This document shows positions 39,365 through 47,972 of a DNA stretch of 64,000 nucleotides, piece by piece. The position numbers were made by a program, and so were the translations under genes. The notes beneath the pieces were generated by a model. The model searched no databases. It was not told the DNA's origin and was given only the letters and a program-made list of their open reading frames with translations. The stretch is from CAVQRC01 sp963715045 (GTDB lineage: Bacteria; Planctomycetota; Planctomycetia; Pirellulales; Lacipirellulaceae): the NCBI GenBank assembly GCA_963715045.1, contig CAVQRC010000009.1, positions 62,001 through 126,000 of the forward strand, given 5' to 3'. How positions within the stretch are numbered: the first letter of the stretch is position 1; each line of letters starts with the position of its first letter.

Positions 39365-41728
39365 ATGATTCCCGAGACTCATGTCGCCCAACTTGAGCTT
39401 CCGGCCGGGTACTCGATCACCGAGAAACTCGGTGCCGGGGGCTACGGAGAGGTCTGGCGGGCCGAGGCGCCGGGAGGAGTGCAAAAAGCGATCAAGGTTG
39501 TTTTCGGTCATTACGAGGAAGAGCTGGCGGAGAGAGAACTCAAGTCGCTGGATCGGATCAAGAATGTGCGGCATCCGTTCGTGCTGTCGCTGGAACGTTA
39601 CGAGATCGTCGGCGGCCGACTGGTGATCGTGACAGAACTGGCGGATTGCAGTCTCGACGATTGTTTTCAGCTTCATCGTGAGCAGGGTCTGGCCGGGGTT
39701 CCCCGCCGCGAACTGCTGGGATACCTGTCGGACGCGGCCGAAGCCCTGGACTGCCTCGCGGAGCGACATGCCCTGCAGCATCTCGACATCAAGCCGGAGA
39801 ACCTGCTGCTGGTCGGAGACCACGTCAAGGTCGCGGACTTCGGGCTGGTGAAAGAATTTGAGGAGCGGACGATCCATTCCATGATCGGAGGCATGACTCC
39901 TCTCTATTCGGCTCCCGAGATTTTCGATGACGCGCCCTCTGCCCGCAGTGATCAATACAGTCTGGCGATCGTCTATCAGCAGATGCTGACGGGCATTCTC
40001 CCTTTTCCGGGGCGTACTCCGGCCCAGTTGGCCAAGCAGCATACTCAGGCACGTCCCAACCTGCAGCCGCTCGACGCCTGCGACCGACCGATCGTCGCGC
40101 GGGCACTCTCCAAAGACCCAGCGGCCCGGTATGACTCGTGCCGGAAGTTCCTGGCCGCGCTCCTGGCGGCGGGCGACAGTCGTGAATCACCGGCAGATGA
40201 TCCGCCTCAAGTCGGCTCAGCGAATTCCGCGCCCGCGGGGCCCACTGATGGAGCAACGATGCCTCGCCCGGAGGTTCAACCGGACGATACAGAGTCGCAC
40301 GCGGGCCTGCAGACGAAACCCGTCGACGGGCCTCGTGCGGGGGAAGCGGCGGCGCCACAAACGCAGCCTCCGCCCGAGGTCGAGCGGAATTTCGACCGTA
40401 CGCGAATCGAGTCTACGGTCGATCCCTATCCTCTGCCGAACGCTGAGATCGCCGACGTCGCGGTGCCGCCGCAGATGTCAGCGACCTGCGACCCGCCGGC
40501 TCCAACGCTGTACGTGGGCGTCGGCGGGATCGGAATTCGCATGCTGCAGCGGATCCGCAGCTCACTCACCGCCGCCACGGAACCGCAACCCGTACCCTGC
40601 AACTGGTTGGCGATCGACACGGATCGCGAGAGTCTGGCGGCGGTGGCCGACGACCGTTTCCGCGTCTCCGACGAGCATGCGATTCACATTCCACTCCGCC
40701 GACCCAAGCAGTATCGCCACATCGCTGACCAGATGCTGCAGTGGGTGAGTCGCCGATGGCTGTACAACATTCCGCGATCGCTGGAGACCCGAGGCTACCG
40801 ACCGTTGGGACGGATCGCGATGGTGGACCACGCCGAGCGCGTGATTCGCGGATTGGAATCCCAGCTTGCCAGTCTGGCCGCGGCGGCGACGACCGCTCCG
40901 CGGGTCGTCTTTCTGACCGGAATGAGCGGGGGGACCGGAGGTGGAACCGTGATCGATCTGGCTCAGGCAGCTCGGTCACTGGCGGATGACATGGGTATCG
41001 CGTTGACCGTACACGCGATCCTCGCGGTGACCTGCAAGGCTGCCGGTGAAACCGATTCACTTGCCGCGGCGAACATGGTGTCGTTGATCACCGAACTCAA
41101 TCATGTCCAGCAGTTCGGCAATTGCGGTGCGAAAGATCCCTCGGCTGCTGCGGTGCGTTTCGAGTCGTCGGCCGCCCCGTTCGACGACCTCAAGTGCGTC
41201 GTGATGCCGTCTCGAGAGTTCCGGACGCGGGAAGCGACACCGCTCGGGATCGGAGAATGCTACACGGCCGACGCCGTGGCGAATGTCTTTCAGTACTTCA
41301 ATGGCGACCCTGGCACGGCACTGTCCGCCGGGGAATTCTCCTGGCAATCACTCGGAGTGGGATTGCCGAGGCGACTCGCGGCCGCTGCGGAAACGAAACT
41401 TGAGACGGATGATGAGCTCGCTGCGGCGATGTTACAGGACGCGGACGCAGACATCCTGCAGTGCGGCTATCGCCGCCGCTCGATTCTGTTCGTGCCGGTT
41501 TCTGAGACGACCGACGAGATGGGAGATGCTCTGCAGCGGCTGCGGCCCACGCTGGCCATCGTGCCGGTCGACGTACCCGAGCCGATCCTGATCTCCGTGG
41601 GTCGCGATTTGTCTCCGTTGCACCTCGCGGCGCGGCTGGCAGAAACGTTTCCCGACGTCGACCAGGCCGCCCATCGACTTCACGCCAGATCCGATCTCGC
41701 CTGGCGCGATCTCCGCGCGGTGGGGTAA
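39365..41728 (+). CDS. Ser/Thr protein kinase fused to a tubulin/FtsZ-like GTPase domain
   Basis: 787 residues. The kinase domain (about 14-270) is complete: glycine loop LGAGGYGEV (22-30), Lys44 in KAIKVV, HLDIKPEN (139-146, catalytic Asp141), DFG (158-160) and YSAPEIF. A Pro/Glu/Ala-rich linker runs to about residue 370. The rest resembles Tubulin_2/FtsZ proteins: LYVGVGGIGIRML (383-395) corresponds to the FtsZ T1 GVGG loop, NWLAIDTDRESL (413-424) to the FIAINTD region, and GMSGGTGGGT (519-528) to the tubulin signature GGGTGSG. The start is the ATG before IPETHVAQL; the open frame extends upstream but only as a shadow of the FHA gene. Putative role: a phosphorylation-linked cytoskeletal or scaffold GTPase. 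Confidence 0.85.
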   Translation: MIPETHVAQLELPAGYSITEKLGAGGYGEVWRAEAPGGVQKAIKVVFGHYEEELAERELKSLDRIKNVRHPFVLSLERYEIVGGRLVIVTELADCSLDDCFQLHREQGLAGVPRRELLGYLSDAAEALDCLAERHALQHLDIKPENLLLVGDHVKVADFGLVKEFEERTIHSMIGGMTPLYSAPEIFDDAPSARSDQYSLAIVYQQMLTGILPFPGRTPAQLAKQHTQARPNLQPLDACDRPIVARALSKDPAARYDSCRKFLAALLAAGDSRESPADDPPQVGSANSAPAGPTDGATMPRPEVQPDDTESHAGLQTKPVDGPRAGEAAAPQTQPPPEVERNFDRTRIESTVDPYPLPNAEIADVAVPPQMSATCDPPAPTLYVGVGGIGIRMLQRIRSSLTAATEPQPVPCNWLAIDTDRESLAAVADDRFRVSDEHAIHIPLRRPKQYRHIADQMLQWVSRRWLYNIPRSLETRGYRPLGRIAMVDHAERVIRGLESQLASLAAAATTAPRVVFLTGMSGGTGGGTVIDLAQAARSLADDMGIALTVHAILAVTCKAAGETDSLAAANMVSLITELNHVQQFGNCGAKDPSAAAVRFESSAAPFDDLKCVVMPSREFRTREATPLGIGECYTADAVANVFQYFNGDPGTALSAGEFSWQSLGVGLPRRLAAAAETKLETDDELAAAMLQDADADILQCGYRRRSILFVPVSETTDEMGDALQRLRPTLAIVPVDVPEPILISVGRDLSPLHLAARLAETFPDVDQAAHRLHARSDLAWRDLRAVG

Positions 41729-41736
41729 AGCCCGGG

Positions 41737-42522
41737 CTACTTTCCGCCCGGCTTCACCGCCGCGCTCGGTGACGGATGGCGAAGGATCTCGTGGCACGTC
41801 GCGCAGCTCAGCGTCAGCTTCGCGAATGCCATTTTGGCGCGACTTAAATCCTTCTCGTCGGCGGCGCGGCTGAGCTCGCGGCACGCGTGATCGAACACAC
41901 CCACGTATGTCTGATACTCTTCGATGCCATGCCGCCGCACCCAGCCTTCGATCCTGCTGAGGCTGAGCATCGTCTCGGCCACGGTCTTCATCGCGACGAA
42001 GTCCTCTTTGACAAGCGAGTCCAGCGCATCCTGGGAGAGTGCCAGTTTGTGCTGCATCCAGATGGATGGATTCCCGGCCTTGGCGTCGACTTCATAGGCC
42101 GTCACGTCGACATCGCTCAATTCGATCAGCTTGTTGGTTCGCATGTACTCATGGCAATCGACACACGTCAATGAGAGTTCGACGTACGCCAGGGTGGCTT
42201 CGTGGCGATCTTTCTTCTTGGCGGCCTCGATGAGCATGTAGACGTCGCGTTCGAAGTCGACGCTGTCGGCCTGGTACTCGGGCGAGTCGTCGCGTTGCCA
42301 GGCGGCGAGCCGGGTGACCCGGGCCAGCTGGTAGGCATTCGTAGAGATCGCCGTGAAGTCGTCCATGGCGAGGGCCTGCATCAAGGCCCGGCAGTACTCC
42401 AGCTTCGCCTCCATGACGGGCTCGCTCTTGCCGGCTGGTTCCGGAGTGGGCTCGGCAGCAAGGCAAGTCATCAGCACCATCGCGGTGAGCCCGAGGACAA
42501 TCGATAAACCCAGGAATCGCAT
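41737..42522 (-). CDS. Exported di-haem cytochrome c-like protein
   Basis: 261 residues with a signal peptide (MRFLGLSIVLGLTAMVLMTCLA). Two CxxCH haem-binding motifs, TCVDCHEY and SCATCHEI, each follow a helical bundle, giving two repeats of cytochrome c'-like four-helix type (KLEYCRALMQALAMDDF ... and KLALSQDALDSLVKEDF ...). The GGAGG site upstream of the ATG decides the start. It would carry electrons in the periplasm; its partner is not visible. Its stop lies 8 bases from the convergent kinase-tubulin stop. Confidence 0.85.
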   Translation of the reverse strand: MRFLGLSIVLGLTAMVLMTCLAAEPTPEPAGKSEPVMEAKLEYCRALMQALAMDDFTAISTNAYQLARVTRLAAWQRDDSPEYQADSVDFERDVYMLIEAAKKKDRHEATLAYVELSLTCVDCHEYMRTNKLIELSDVDVTAYEVDAKAGNPSIWMQHKLALSQDALDSLVKEDFVAMKTVAETMLSLSRIEGWVRRHGIEEYQTYVGVFDHACRELSRAADEKDLSRAKMAFAKLTLSCATCHEILRHPSPSAAVKPGGK

Positions 42523-42869
42523 CGCGGACCTCCGGTTGCTGATGACGGTCTTGAAGGGAAAAGGCCAGGAGCAATTCGCGTGCCAGGGGGGTCGCGGGGG
42601 CCTGCTCTCGGCTCGTTGCGGTCTGGCCGATGGGCGAAAACGCCCAGGGACGATGCCGAAGAGCGATTTCGCGCACTCATGGCGAAAATCGCACACCTGC
42701 CAGGCCGCCACTCGTTGGGCCGCTGGCTTGGTGAGCGCGCTCTGAACTCGACCGTTCGCCGACGGCGACCGTGAGCCATTCCGTGTAACTCTACATCTGG
42801 TGAGCGGAATTGGCATCCTTTAAGATTCAGCTAGAATTCGACTTCAAGTTTTGCCCAGACGGGGCTGGA

Positions 42870-43838
42870 ATGCCAGCGAGAGTCAGACGACGCCAAGGTT
42901 TTACGCTCGTCGAGCTGTTGGTCGTCATTGCCATCATCGGGATCCTGGTCGCCCTGTTGCTGCCTGCGGTCCAGGCAGCGCGCGACGCGGCTCGGCGGAG
43001 TCAGTGCCAGAACAATCTCAAACAACTCGGTCTGGCGGTACTCTCATTCGAGGCTGCTAACAAGTCCTTCCCCGAAGGGTCTTATCACACGCGTCCGCAA
43101 GCCGCGAATCCTGAGAATCACTTCGCCAACTGGGCGATCTTGACGCTGCCGTTCTACGAGGAGCAGGGTCTCTTCGATGCCTACGACCGCGATCTCTACA
43201 ATTCGCATCCCGACAATCGAGCGGTTTTGCGGACGCCTCTGACGATTCACAAGTGCCCTGCCGACGCCGACGTCGACGCCTTGCTCGTGCCGACGCAGAT
43301 CCAGGAAACGGGTCCCGACGGAATCGCGACCGGTTCCTATAAAGGCGTCAGCGGGACGCGGTGGGGAGCGACGAATGGCTACTTCGACTACCCGAATTTC
43401 TCTAGCGATTTTCAAGTTCAGAAACGGTTTCGAGGGCCGTTCATCATGCAGGGCGTGGGCGACCTGCGGCGGGTGACGTTCGAACAGATTACCGACGGCA
43501 CGACGTCGACGCTCATGATTGGTGAGTATGCGACGGTGCAATCGACTCAACTGAATGCCACGGGGACGGCGTTCTGGGGCAGCACGCATTCGTTTCACAA
43601 CCTGGGCGCCCCACAACGTGAAAACTACACGCGGATCGCCGATTACGACAAGTGCATGCTACTGACCGGCAACCGCCACTGGCTGTGCGACCGTTGTTAC
43701 GCGAGTCTTCACGCGGGTGGAGGCGTCCAGTTCGTCCTGTGCGACGGTTCGGTGCGGTCGATCGATCCGAACATCGATGGCGAGTTGTTCGTGGCCCTGG
43801 CCACGATCCAGGGTGAGGAGCAAACGCCGCTGCCGTGA
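42870..43838 (+). CDS. DUF1559 prepilin-like protein (type II pseudopilin N-terminus)
   Basis: 322 residues. After a short basic leader, the prepilin signature GFTLVELLVVIAIIGILV has the conserved Glu at position 5, with processing before Phe. AARRSQCQNNLKQLGLA continues the family pattern. The C-terminal HAGGGVQFVLCDGSVRSID is the DUF1559 'H-x9-DG' motif. These proteins are numerous in planctomycetes and probably assemble into or associate with pseudopili. A small lipoprotein gene follows in the usual order. Confidence 0.92.
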   Translation: MPARVRRRQGFTLVELLVVIAIIGILVALLLPAVQAARDAARRSQCQNNLKQLGLAVLSFEAANKSFPEGSYHTRPQAANPENHFANWAILTLPFYEEQGLFDAYDRDLYNSHPDNRAVLRTPLTIHKCPADADVDALLVPTQIQETGPDGIATGSYKGVSGTRWGATNGYFDYPNFSSDFQVQKRFRGPFIMQGVGDLRRVTFEQITDGTTSTLMIGEYATVQSTQLNATGTAFWGSTHSFHNLGAPQRENYTRIADYDKCMLLTGNRHWLCDRCYASLHAGGGVQFVLCDGSVRSIDPNIDGELFVALATIQGEEQTPLP

Positions 43839-43945
43839 GCCGTCCGGATCACGAAGGTCTCTTGGCCGGTCCTGGAGCTGTTTGGAGCGACTGAATCTTC
43901 CGGTCGTAGTAAAGACACAACAGGGTTTTGAGGTTTGACATCGAG

Positions 43946-44410
43946 ATGCGGCGAGGACGCGAACTACGATCGGTTTGGCAGCATTTAGGGTTGGGGTTGG
44001 GGTTGCTCATGCCGCTGCTGAGCGGTTGCGGGGCGAGTGAGTTCGAGCTCGCGCCGGTGAGCGGTCGGGTGCAACTCGATGGCGTGCCTCTGGCGGGTGC
44101 CCGCGTCGTGTTCGAGCCCCATCGGACCGGCGAGCAGGCGCTGCGGGCCGGGCCTGGGTCGTGGGGCCTCAGCGATGATGACGGGAAATACACACTTGAA
44201 ACGCTCGACGGCGACGCGGGGGCGGTCGTCGGACCGCACCGCGTTACGATCAGCAGCTTTCAAGGCGAGACGGATCGCACGACACAATCGGTTCGCGTCA
44301 TCCAGCAAGAGCGCGTGCCCGAGCGATACCAGGTTCCCGGCATGCTGAACTGGGATGTACCGACCGAGGGTACCAACGAAGCAAACTTCGATCTGCAGTC
44401 CCTGCCGTAG
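43946..44410 (+). CDS. Small lipoprotein with carboxypeptidase-regulatory-like fold
   Basis: 154 residues. Signal peptide with lipobox LSGC. The mature part PVSGRVQLDGVPLAGARVVFEP ... SDDDGKYTLETL is a planctomycete-type carboxypeptidase-regulatory-like beta-sandwich. It follows a DUF1559 gene, as does the lipoprotein gene at 48859-49326, which pairs with the prepilin at 49323-50303. Probably a surface-exposed partner of the pilin-like protein. Confidence 0.82.
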   Translation: MRRGRELRSVWQHLGLGLGLLMPLLSGCGASEFELAPVSGRVQLDGVPLAGARVVFEPHRTGEQALRAGPGSWGLSDDDGKYTLETLDGDAGAVVGPHRVTISSFQGETDRTTQSVRVIQQERVPERYQVPGMLNWDVPTEGTNEANFDLQSLP

Positions 44411-44559
44411 AGCACCACGACGCCGCGCAGAGTATGGCCGGGGCTTCATCCGGAGACCGCGAGAGCTGTTTCTGTCACGCTGACCAAGCACGGCCCACTT
44501 GTAACGTGGTGGGCAATCCGAGAACGACTTCCCGCACCCGAAACCGGCACAACCTGATT

Positions 44560-45447
44560 ATGATCCAACGCAGACTTCTATTCTCCTCCATGCTCCTGCT
44601 CAGCGCTACGAAGGCCTCAGCCGAGCCGCTCGGCACCGACGGCTTTGTCGACTCGGATGGAGTGAAGATTCACTACGTAACCGCGGGCGAAGGTCCCCTG
44701 GTGGTGCTGCTGCACGGCTTTCCCGATTTCTGGTACACCTGGCGGCGACAGATGCCGGCGTTGGCCAGGCACTTCAAGGTCGTGGCCGTCGATCTGCGGG
44801 GCTACAACAAGAGCGACCAACCCGAGGGCGTCGAGAATTACTCGATCGAAAAGCTCGTCGCGGATGTGAAGGCCGTCGTTGATCACATGGGGGCCAAGAA
44901 GGCGACCATCGTGGGGCACGACTGGGGCGGGTTCATCGCCTGGAGTTTCGCGATGCAGTATCCGGACCGGATCGAGCGGCTGGTGATTCTCAATCTGCCG
45001 CACCCCAACGGACTGCTACGTGAATTGGCCACCAACCCGGAGCAACAGCGGGCCAGTGGCTACGCCCGCGAATTCCAGCAGCCCGAGGCCGGCAAAGCGC
45101 TGACTCCGCAACTGTTGACATTCTGGGTGAAAGACGCCGAGGCACGCCAGAAGTACGTCGAAGCGTTCGAACGATCGTCGCTGGAGGGAATGCTCAACTA
45201 TTACAAGGCCAATTATCCCACCGAGCCTTACGAGCAATCCACTCGCGAGTTGCCGAAAGTCACCTGCCCGGTCTTGATGTTTCACGGTTTGAAGGACACG
45301 GCCCTGCTGCCGGGTGCCCTCAACGACACCTGGCAGTGGATCGATAACGAACTGACGCTGATCACGCTTCCCGATGCGGGGCACTTTGTCCAGCAGGACG
45401 CGGCAGATATCGTCACGCAGCGAATGGTGCAGTGGCTGACGCAGTAG
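44560..45447 (+). CDS. Exported alpha/beta hydrolase (epoxide hydrolase-like)
   Basis: 295 residues with an N-terminal export signal (cleavage near ASA-EP). Catalytic features: oxyanion HGFPDFWYTWR, nucleophile Asp121 in IVGHDWGGFIAW, and His275 in DAGHFVQQD. An Asp nucleophile in the HDWGG context is typical of epoxide hydrolases and haloalkane dehalogenases, so a water-adding reaction through an ester intermediate is likely. The acidic partner is probably Asp in HGLKDTALLPG. Substrate unknown. Start at the ATG before the signal, since the longer open frame upstream lacks motifs. Confidence 0.85.
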   Translation: MIQRRLLFSSMLLLSATKASAEPLGTDGFVDSDGVKIHYVTAGEGPLVVLLHGFPDFWYTWRRQMPALARHFKVVAVDLRGYNKSDQPEGVENYSIEKLVADVKAVVDHMGAKKATIVGHDWGGFIAWSFAMQYPDRIERLVILNLPHPNGLLRELATNPEQQRASGYAREFQQPEAGKALTPQLLTFWVKDAEARQKYVEAFERSSLEGMLNYYKANYPTEPYEQSTRELPKVTCPVLMFHGLKDTALLPGALNDTWQWIDNELTLITLPDAGHFVQQDAADIVTQRMVQWLTQ

Positions 45448-45507
45448 TCGAGAACCCTTTTGGGACCGCTTGTGCCGGTGGATTCGGTCTGGCAGACTGA
45501 GTTGGCA

Positions 45508-46245
45508 ATGGCAACATTCCTGCGACAGACTATCGACCCGGCGAGCCGCGTCTTCCGCGGTTGTGCTGCAGTTGCGTTGCTGGCGTTCATCGTGCTCGCC
45601 GGGGGAATCCCGGTTCCGGCCGGAAACCACGTCGTTCGCCAGGCAGATGAGTTCTACCCCTGCATGCATAACGGCTGCGGTTGCGCTACGGCCGCCGATT
45701 GTTGGCAGAGTTGCTGTTGCTATTCGCTCTCCGAACGGCTGGTCTGGGCCCGAAAACACGATGTCCGCCCGCCGAAGTTCGCGATTGACGAAGCCCGGAG
45801 GATGGGGCTGGCACTGAGCGACTGTGAGCCGCAGGCGAGCCGCTCTGCGGCTCCGACTTCGTGCTGTTCTGCCCACACGGTGCCTTGCTGCGAGTCCCAC
45901 AAGGCGAAAGCGAAGGACTGCTGCCCGCCGGCGGCGGGAAAAGACGCTGCCGGTGCTCAACAGTCACGCGCCGCGGTTGAGCTTCCCGCCGCTGGACGCA
46001 CCGCCGACTCGAGTCGCATCACAACAACTGATCGCGACACCGTCCTGCTTCTCAACGCCCTCCGCTGTCGTGGCGTGGGCGAGAACTGGTACGGCCTGGC
46101 GGTGGCGACCCCGCCGCCATCGCTTGTTCGATGCGCAGCGGATGCCTCGTGGGACGAGCTTTTCGGCGTCCCCCTGCATGACTACCAGCCCGCCCATCAT
46201 CAACCTCCGGCGCCTCCTCCGCGGTACGCTCTGCTCTGCGGCTAA
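45508..46245 (+). CDS. Cys-rich exported protein (planctomycete type)
   Basis: 245 residues. The signal peptide (CAAVALLAFIVLAGGIPV) precedes CMHNGCGCATAADCWQSCCC, a Cys/His-rich segment followed by LSERLVWARKHDVRPP, a pattern I associate with an uncharacterised planctomycete family. A second Cys cluster is at CCSAHTVPCCESHKAKAKDCC (about residues 120-140). The C-terminus ends with repeated His/Pro (YQPAHHQPPAPPPR). The Cys and His content suggests metal binding, perhaps copper, but no function is proven. It lies upstream of a prepilin-like gene and two PEP-CTERM genes. Confidence 0.7.
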   Translation: MATFLRQTIDPASRVFRGCAAVALLAFIVLAGGIPVPAGNHVVRQADEFYPCMHNGCGCATAADCWQSCCCYSLSERLVWARKHDVRPPKFAIDEARRMGLALSDCEPQASRSAAPTSCCSAHTVPCCESHKAKAKDCCPPAAGKDAAGAQQSRAAVELPAAGRTADSSRITTTDRDTVLLLNALRCRGVGENWYGLAVATPPPSLVRCAADASWDELFGVPLHDYQPAHHQPPAPPPRYALLCG

Positions 46246-46389
46246 TCGCTGCCAGTCTCCAGACCTCCCGTGCACAACGGTGAGTCGTGGCTGGCGTCTT
46301 GCGCCCTGATGTTCCGACCCCCAAGACCAGCTTTCGCTGGCGAGTTTCCCGCCAGAGGGGATTGTTCGGCGAGGTTGCGAGATCGGTAT

Positions 46390-46470
46390 TTGAGAGCCGA
46401 TCCCAAACCAGAGGTAGCTGCCGGACTCCCTGGCCGTGGAAAACCCTGAATGCCGTGTTGGGATCGGTAC
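46390..46470 (+). repeat. Palindromic intergenic repeat, copy 2
   Basis: 81-base element with ends TTGAGAGCCGATCCCAA and GTGTTGGGATCGGTAC, which are partly complementary, so it can form one long hairpin. The inverted mate lies at 30936-31017. It occupies the leader of the prepilin gene at 46499. The rest of the 250-base gap has no visible gene. Confidence 0.65.
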
Positions 46471-46498
46471 ACAAGTTCCGTTCGAGGAGGCGTTCGTC

Positions 46499-47188
46499 AT
46501 GCGCCGTGCTTTTACATTGCTGGAACTGCTTGTCTCGATTGCCATCATCGGGACGCTCGTGGCCTTGCTGCTGCCGGCCGTCCTTGCGGCTCGGGAAGCG
46601 GCTCGTCGCGCGGAGTGTCTCAACAACCTTCGTCAAATCGGCGTCGCGTTCCACTTGTACATCGACAGCCACGACGAACAGTTTCCGCGCAGCTCGCACT
46701 CGGCACTCGCCTTTGGTGAACTGCCGTGGGGGTATGCGATCGCGGAGTACCTCGATCCGACGACCGATCTGACAAGCCGTGATCCGCTGATCGGTCTGAT
46801 GGAGGGCGTCTACCGCTGCCCGAGCGACCTTCGTCGAGAGCGGAATACCTGGAGTTTCGGCAAGAATGTCTGGTTCGAACTGCGTCCGTCGGAGACGGGC
46901 GGCTTTTCGGGAGCACTCGAAGGACCGACTTACTGGCGACTTCGGAGCGTCCCGTCGACTTCCCGGACCATCCTCGTGGCCGAAATCGAAGGAGAGGCGA
47001 TGCCCGATCATGTGATGGCGCACTTCTGGTACTTCGGCGGCACACCCGAGGTCGCCAGAGATCGCCACGGACAAATGTCTAACTACTTGTGGGTCGACGG
47101 CCATGCGACCGGCGAATTCTTTACGGATACGTTCGACCCCGATCGACGGCTGGACCTCTGGAACCCTGGCACGGCAAGTGAGCCGTAA
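46499..47188 (+). CDS. Short DUF1559-related prepilin-like protein
   Basis: 229 residues, shorter than the neighbours at 42870 and 49323. The prepilin signature AFTLLELLVSIAIIGTLVALLLPAV has the +5 Glu, followed by REAARRAECLNNLRQIGVAF. The C-terminal YLWVDGHATGEFF is a variant of the DUF1559 ending. A GAGGAGG ribosome-binding site decides the ATG. It lies 56 bases upstream of the first of two paralogous PEP-CTERM genes and may be co-transcribed with them. Confidence 0.85.
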   Translation: MRRAFTLLELLVSIAIIGTLVALLLPAVLAAREAARRAECLNNLRQIGVAFHLYIDSHDEQFPRSSHSALAFGELPWGYAIAEYLDPTTDLTSRDPLIGLMEGVYRCPSDLRRERNTWSFGKNVWFELRPSETGGFSGALEGPTYWRLRSVPSTSRTILVAEIEGEAMPDHVMAHFWYFGGTPEVARDRHGQMSNYLWVDGHATGEFFTDTFDPDRRLDLWNPGTASEP

Positions 47189-47244
47189 GCGAAGCGGTCG
47201 AGAGGGTTTCTGTTGATCAGCTCCAACCAAGAGGATTTACAGCG

Positions 47245-47919
47245 ATGAGAATTTCATCAGCTCCGCATGTGATCATCGTCGTGTTTGCCACGTCCGTCAG
47301 CAGTATCGCCGCGACGCCGCCCATGCCCGGCATGACCAGTGGCAGCAGCGACCAGGGCATGAAGCACATCATGGTCGGTCTGGACGAAACGACCAGCGCG
47401 CTCTCCGCTCACCTGGGCAGCGGGCCGGCAACGCCATTGACGATGATGCCCGGCCATGGAGTGGACTATACGCCCGACAAATTCGATGTTCTGCAGGATG
47501 TCTACTTCAACGCCCAATTCGGCTGGTTGCCGGAGGGCTTCATCGCCGTCCCCCTCGACGCCTCGGTGTGGATCATGCGGACCGCCGTGTCGCAGCCGGC
47601 GGGCTCGATCTTTCGCGTCTACGAGGCAGGCAGAGGTACCGAAATGCCCAGTTGGACCATGGAACCGATCTATTCCAGCGACGGTTTCCGATGGCAATGG
47701 GATGGCGTCATGCAGCACGACTACTACACGACCGACAGGGCGGGAAGCTATGCGATGTCGTTCGAAGTCTATATCGGCGATGCGGTCGGGGATCCGATCG
47801 CCGGATATGTGCCGGCCAAGGTAACGCTCGACTTCATTGCCGTGCCGGAACCGGCAAGCCTGGCAGTCGGGCTGTTGGCACTTGGAGCGGCCACCGCGAT
47901 TCGATTCCGGCGAAGCTGA
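47245..47919 (+). CDS. PEP-CTERM secreted protein, Met-rich N-terminus
   Basis: 224 residues. The signal peptide is followed by a Met/His-rich stretch (MPGMTSGSSDQGMKHIM). The body has VLQDVYFNAQFGWLPEGFIAVPLDAS, which is paralogous to VLQDKAYNFQYGWNPGGFFVPPAGT of the next gene. It ends in a PEP-CTERM tail (VPEPASLAVGLLALGAATAIRFRRS) with the PEP, hydrophobic and basic parts complete. Met and His clusters near the N-terminus and a Cys-rich neighbour suggest copper handling, but this is inference. Confidence 0.75.
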   Translation: MRISSAPHVIIVVFATSVSSIAATPPMPGMTSGSSDQGMKHIMVGLDETTSALSAHLGSGPATPLTMMPGHGVDYTPDKFDVLQDVYFNAQFGWLPEGFIAVPLDASVWIMRTAVSQPAGSIFRVYEAGRGTEMPSWTMEPIYSSDGFRWQWDGVMQHDYYTTDRAGSYAMSFEVYIGDAVGDPIAGYVPAKVTLDFIAVPEPASLAVGLLALGAATAIRFRRS

Positions 47920-47972
47920 TAGCAGTTGTTGTGAACATCTACGCTGGAGCGAACCCAAACGAGGACTCTACC

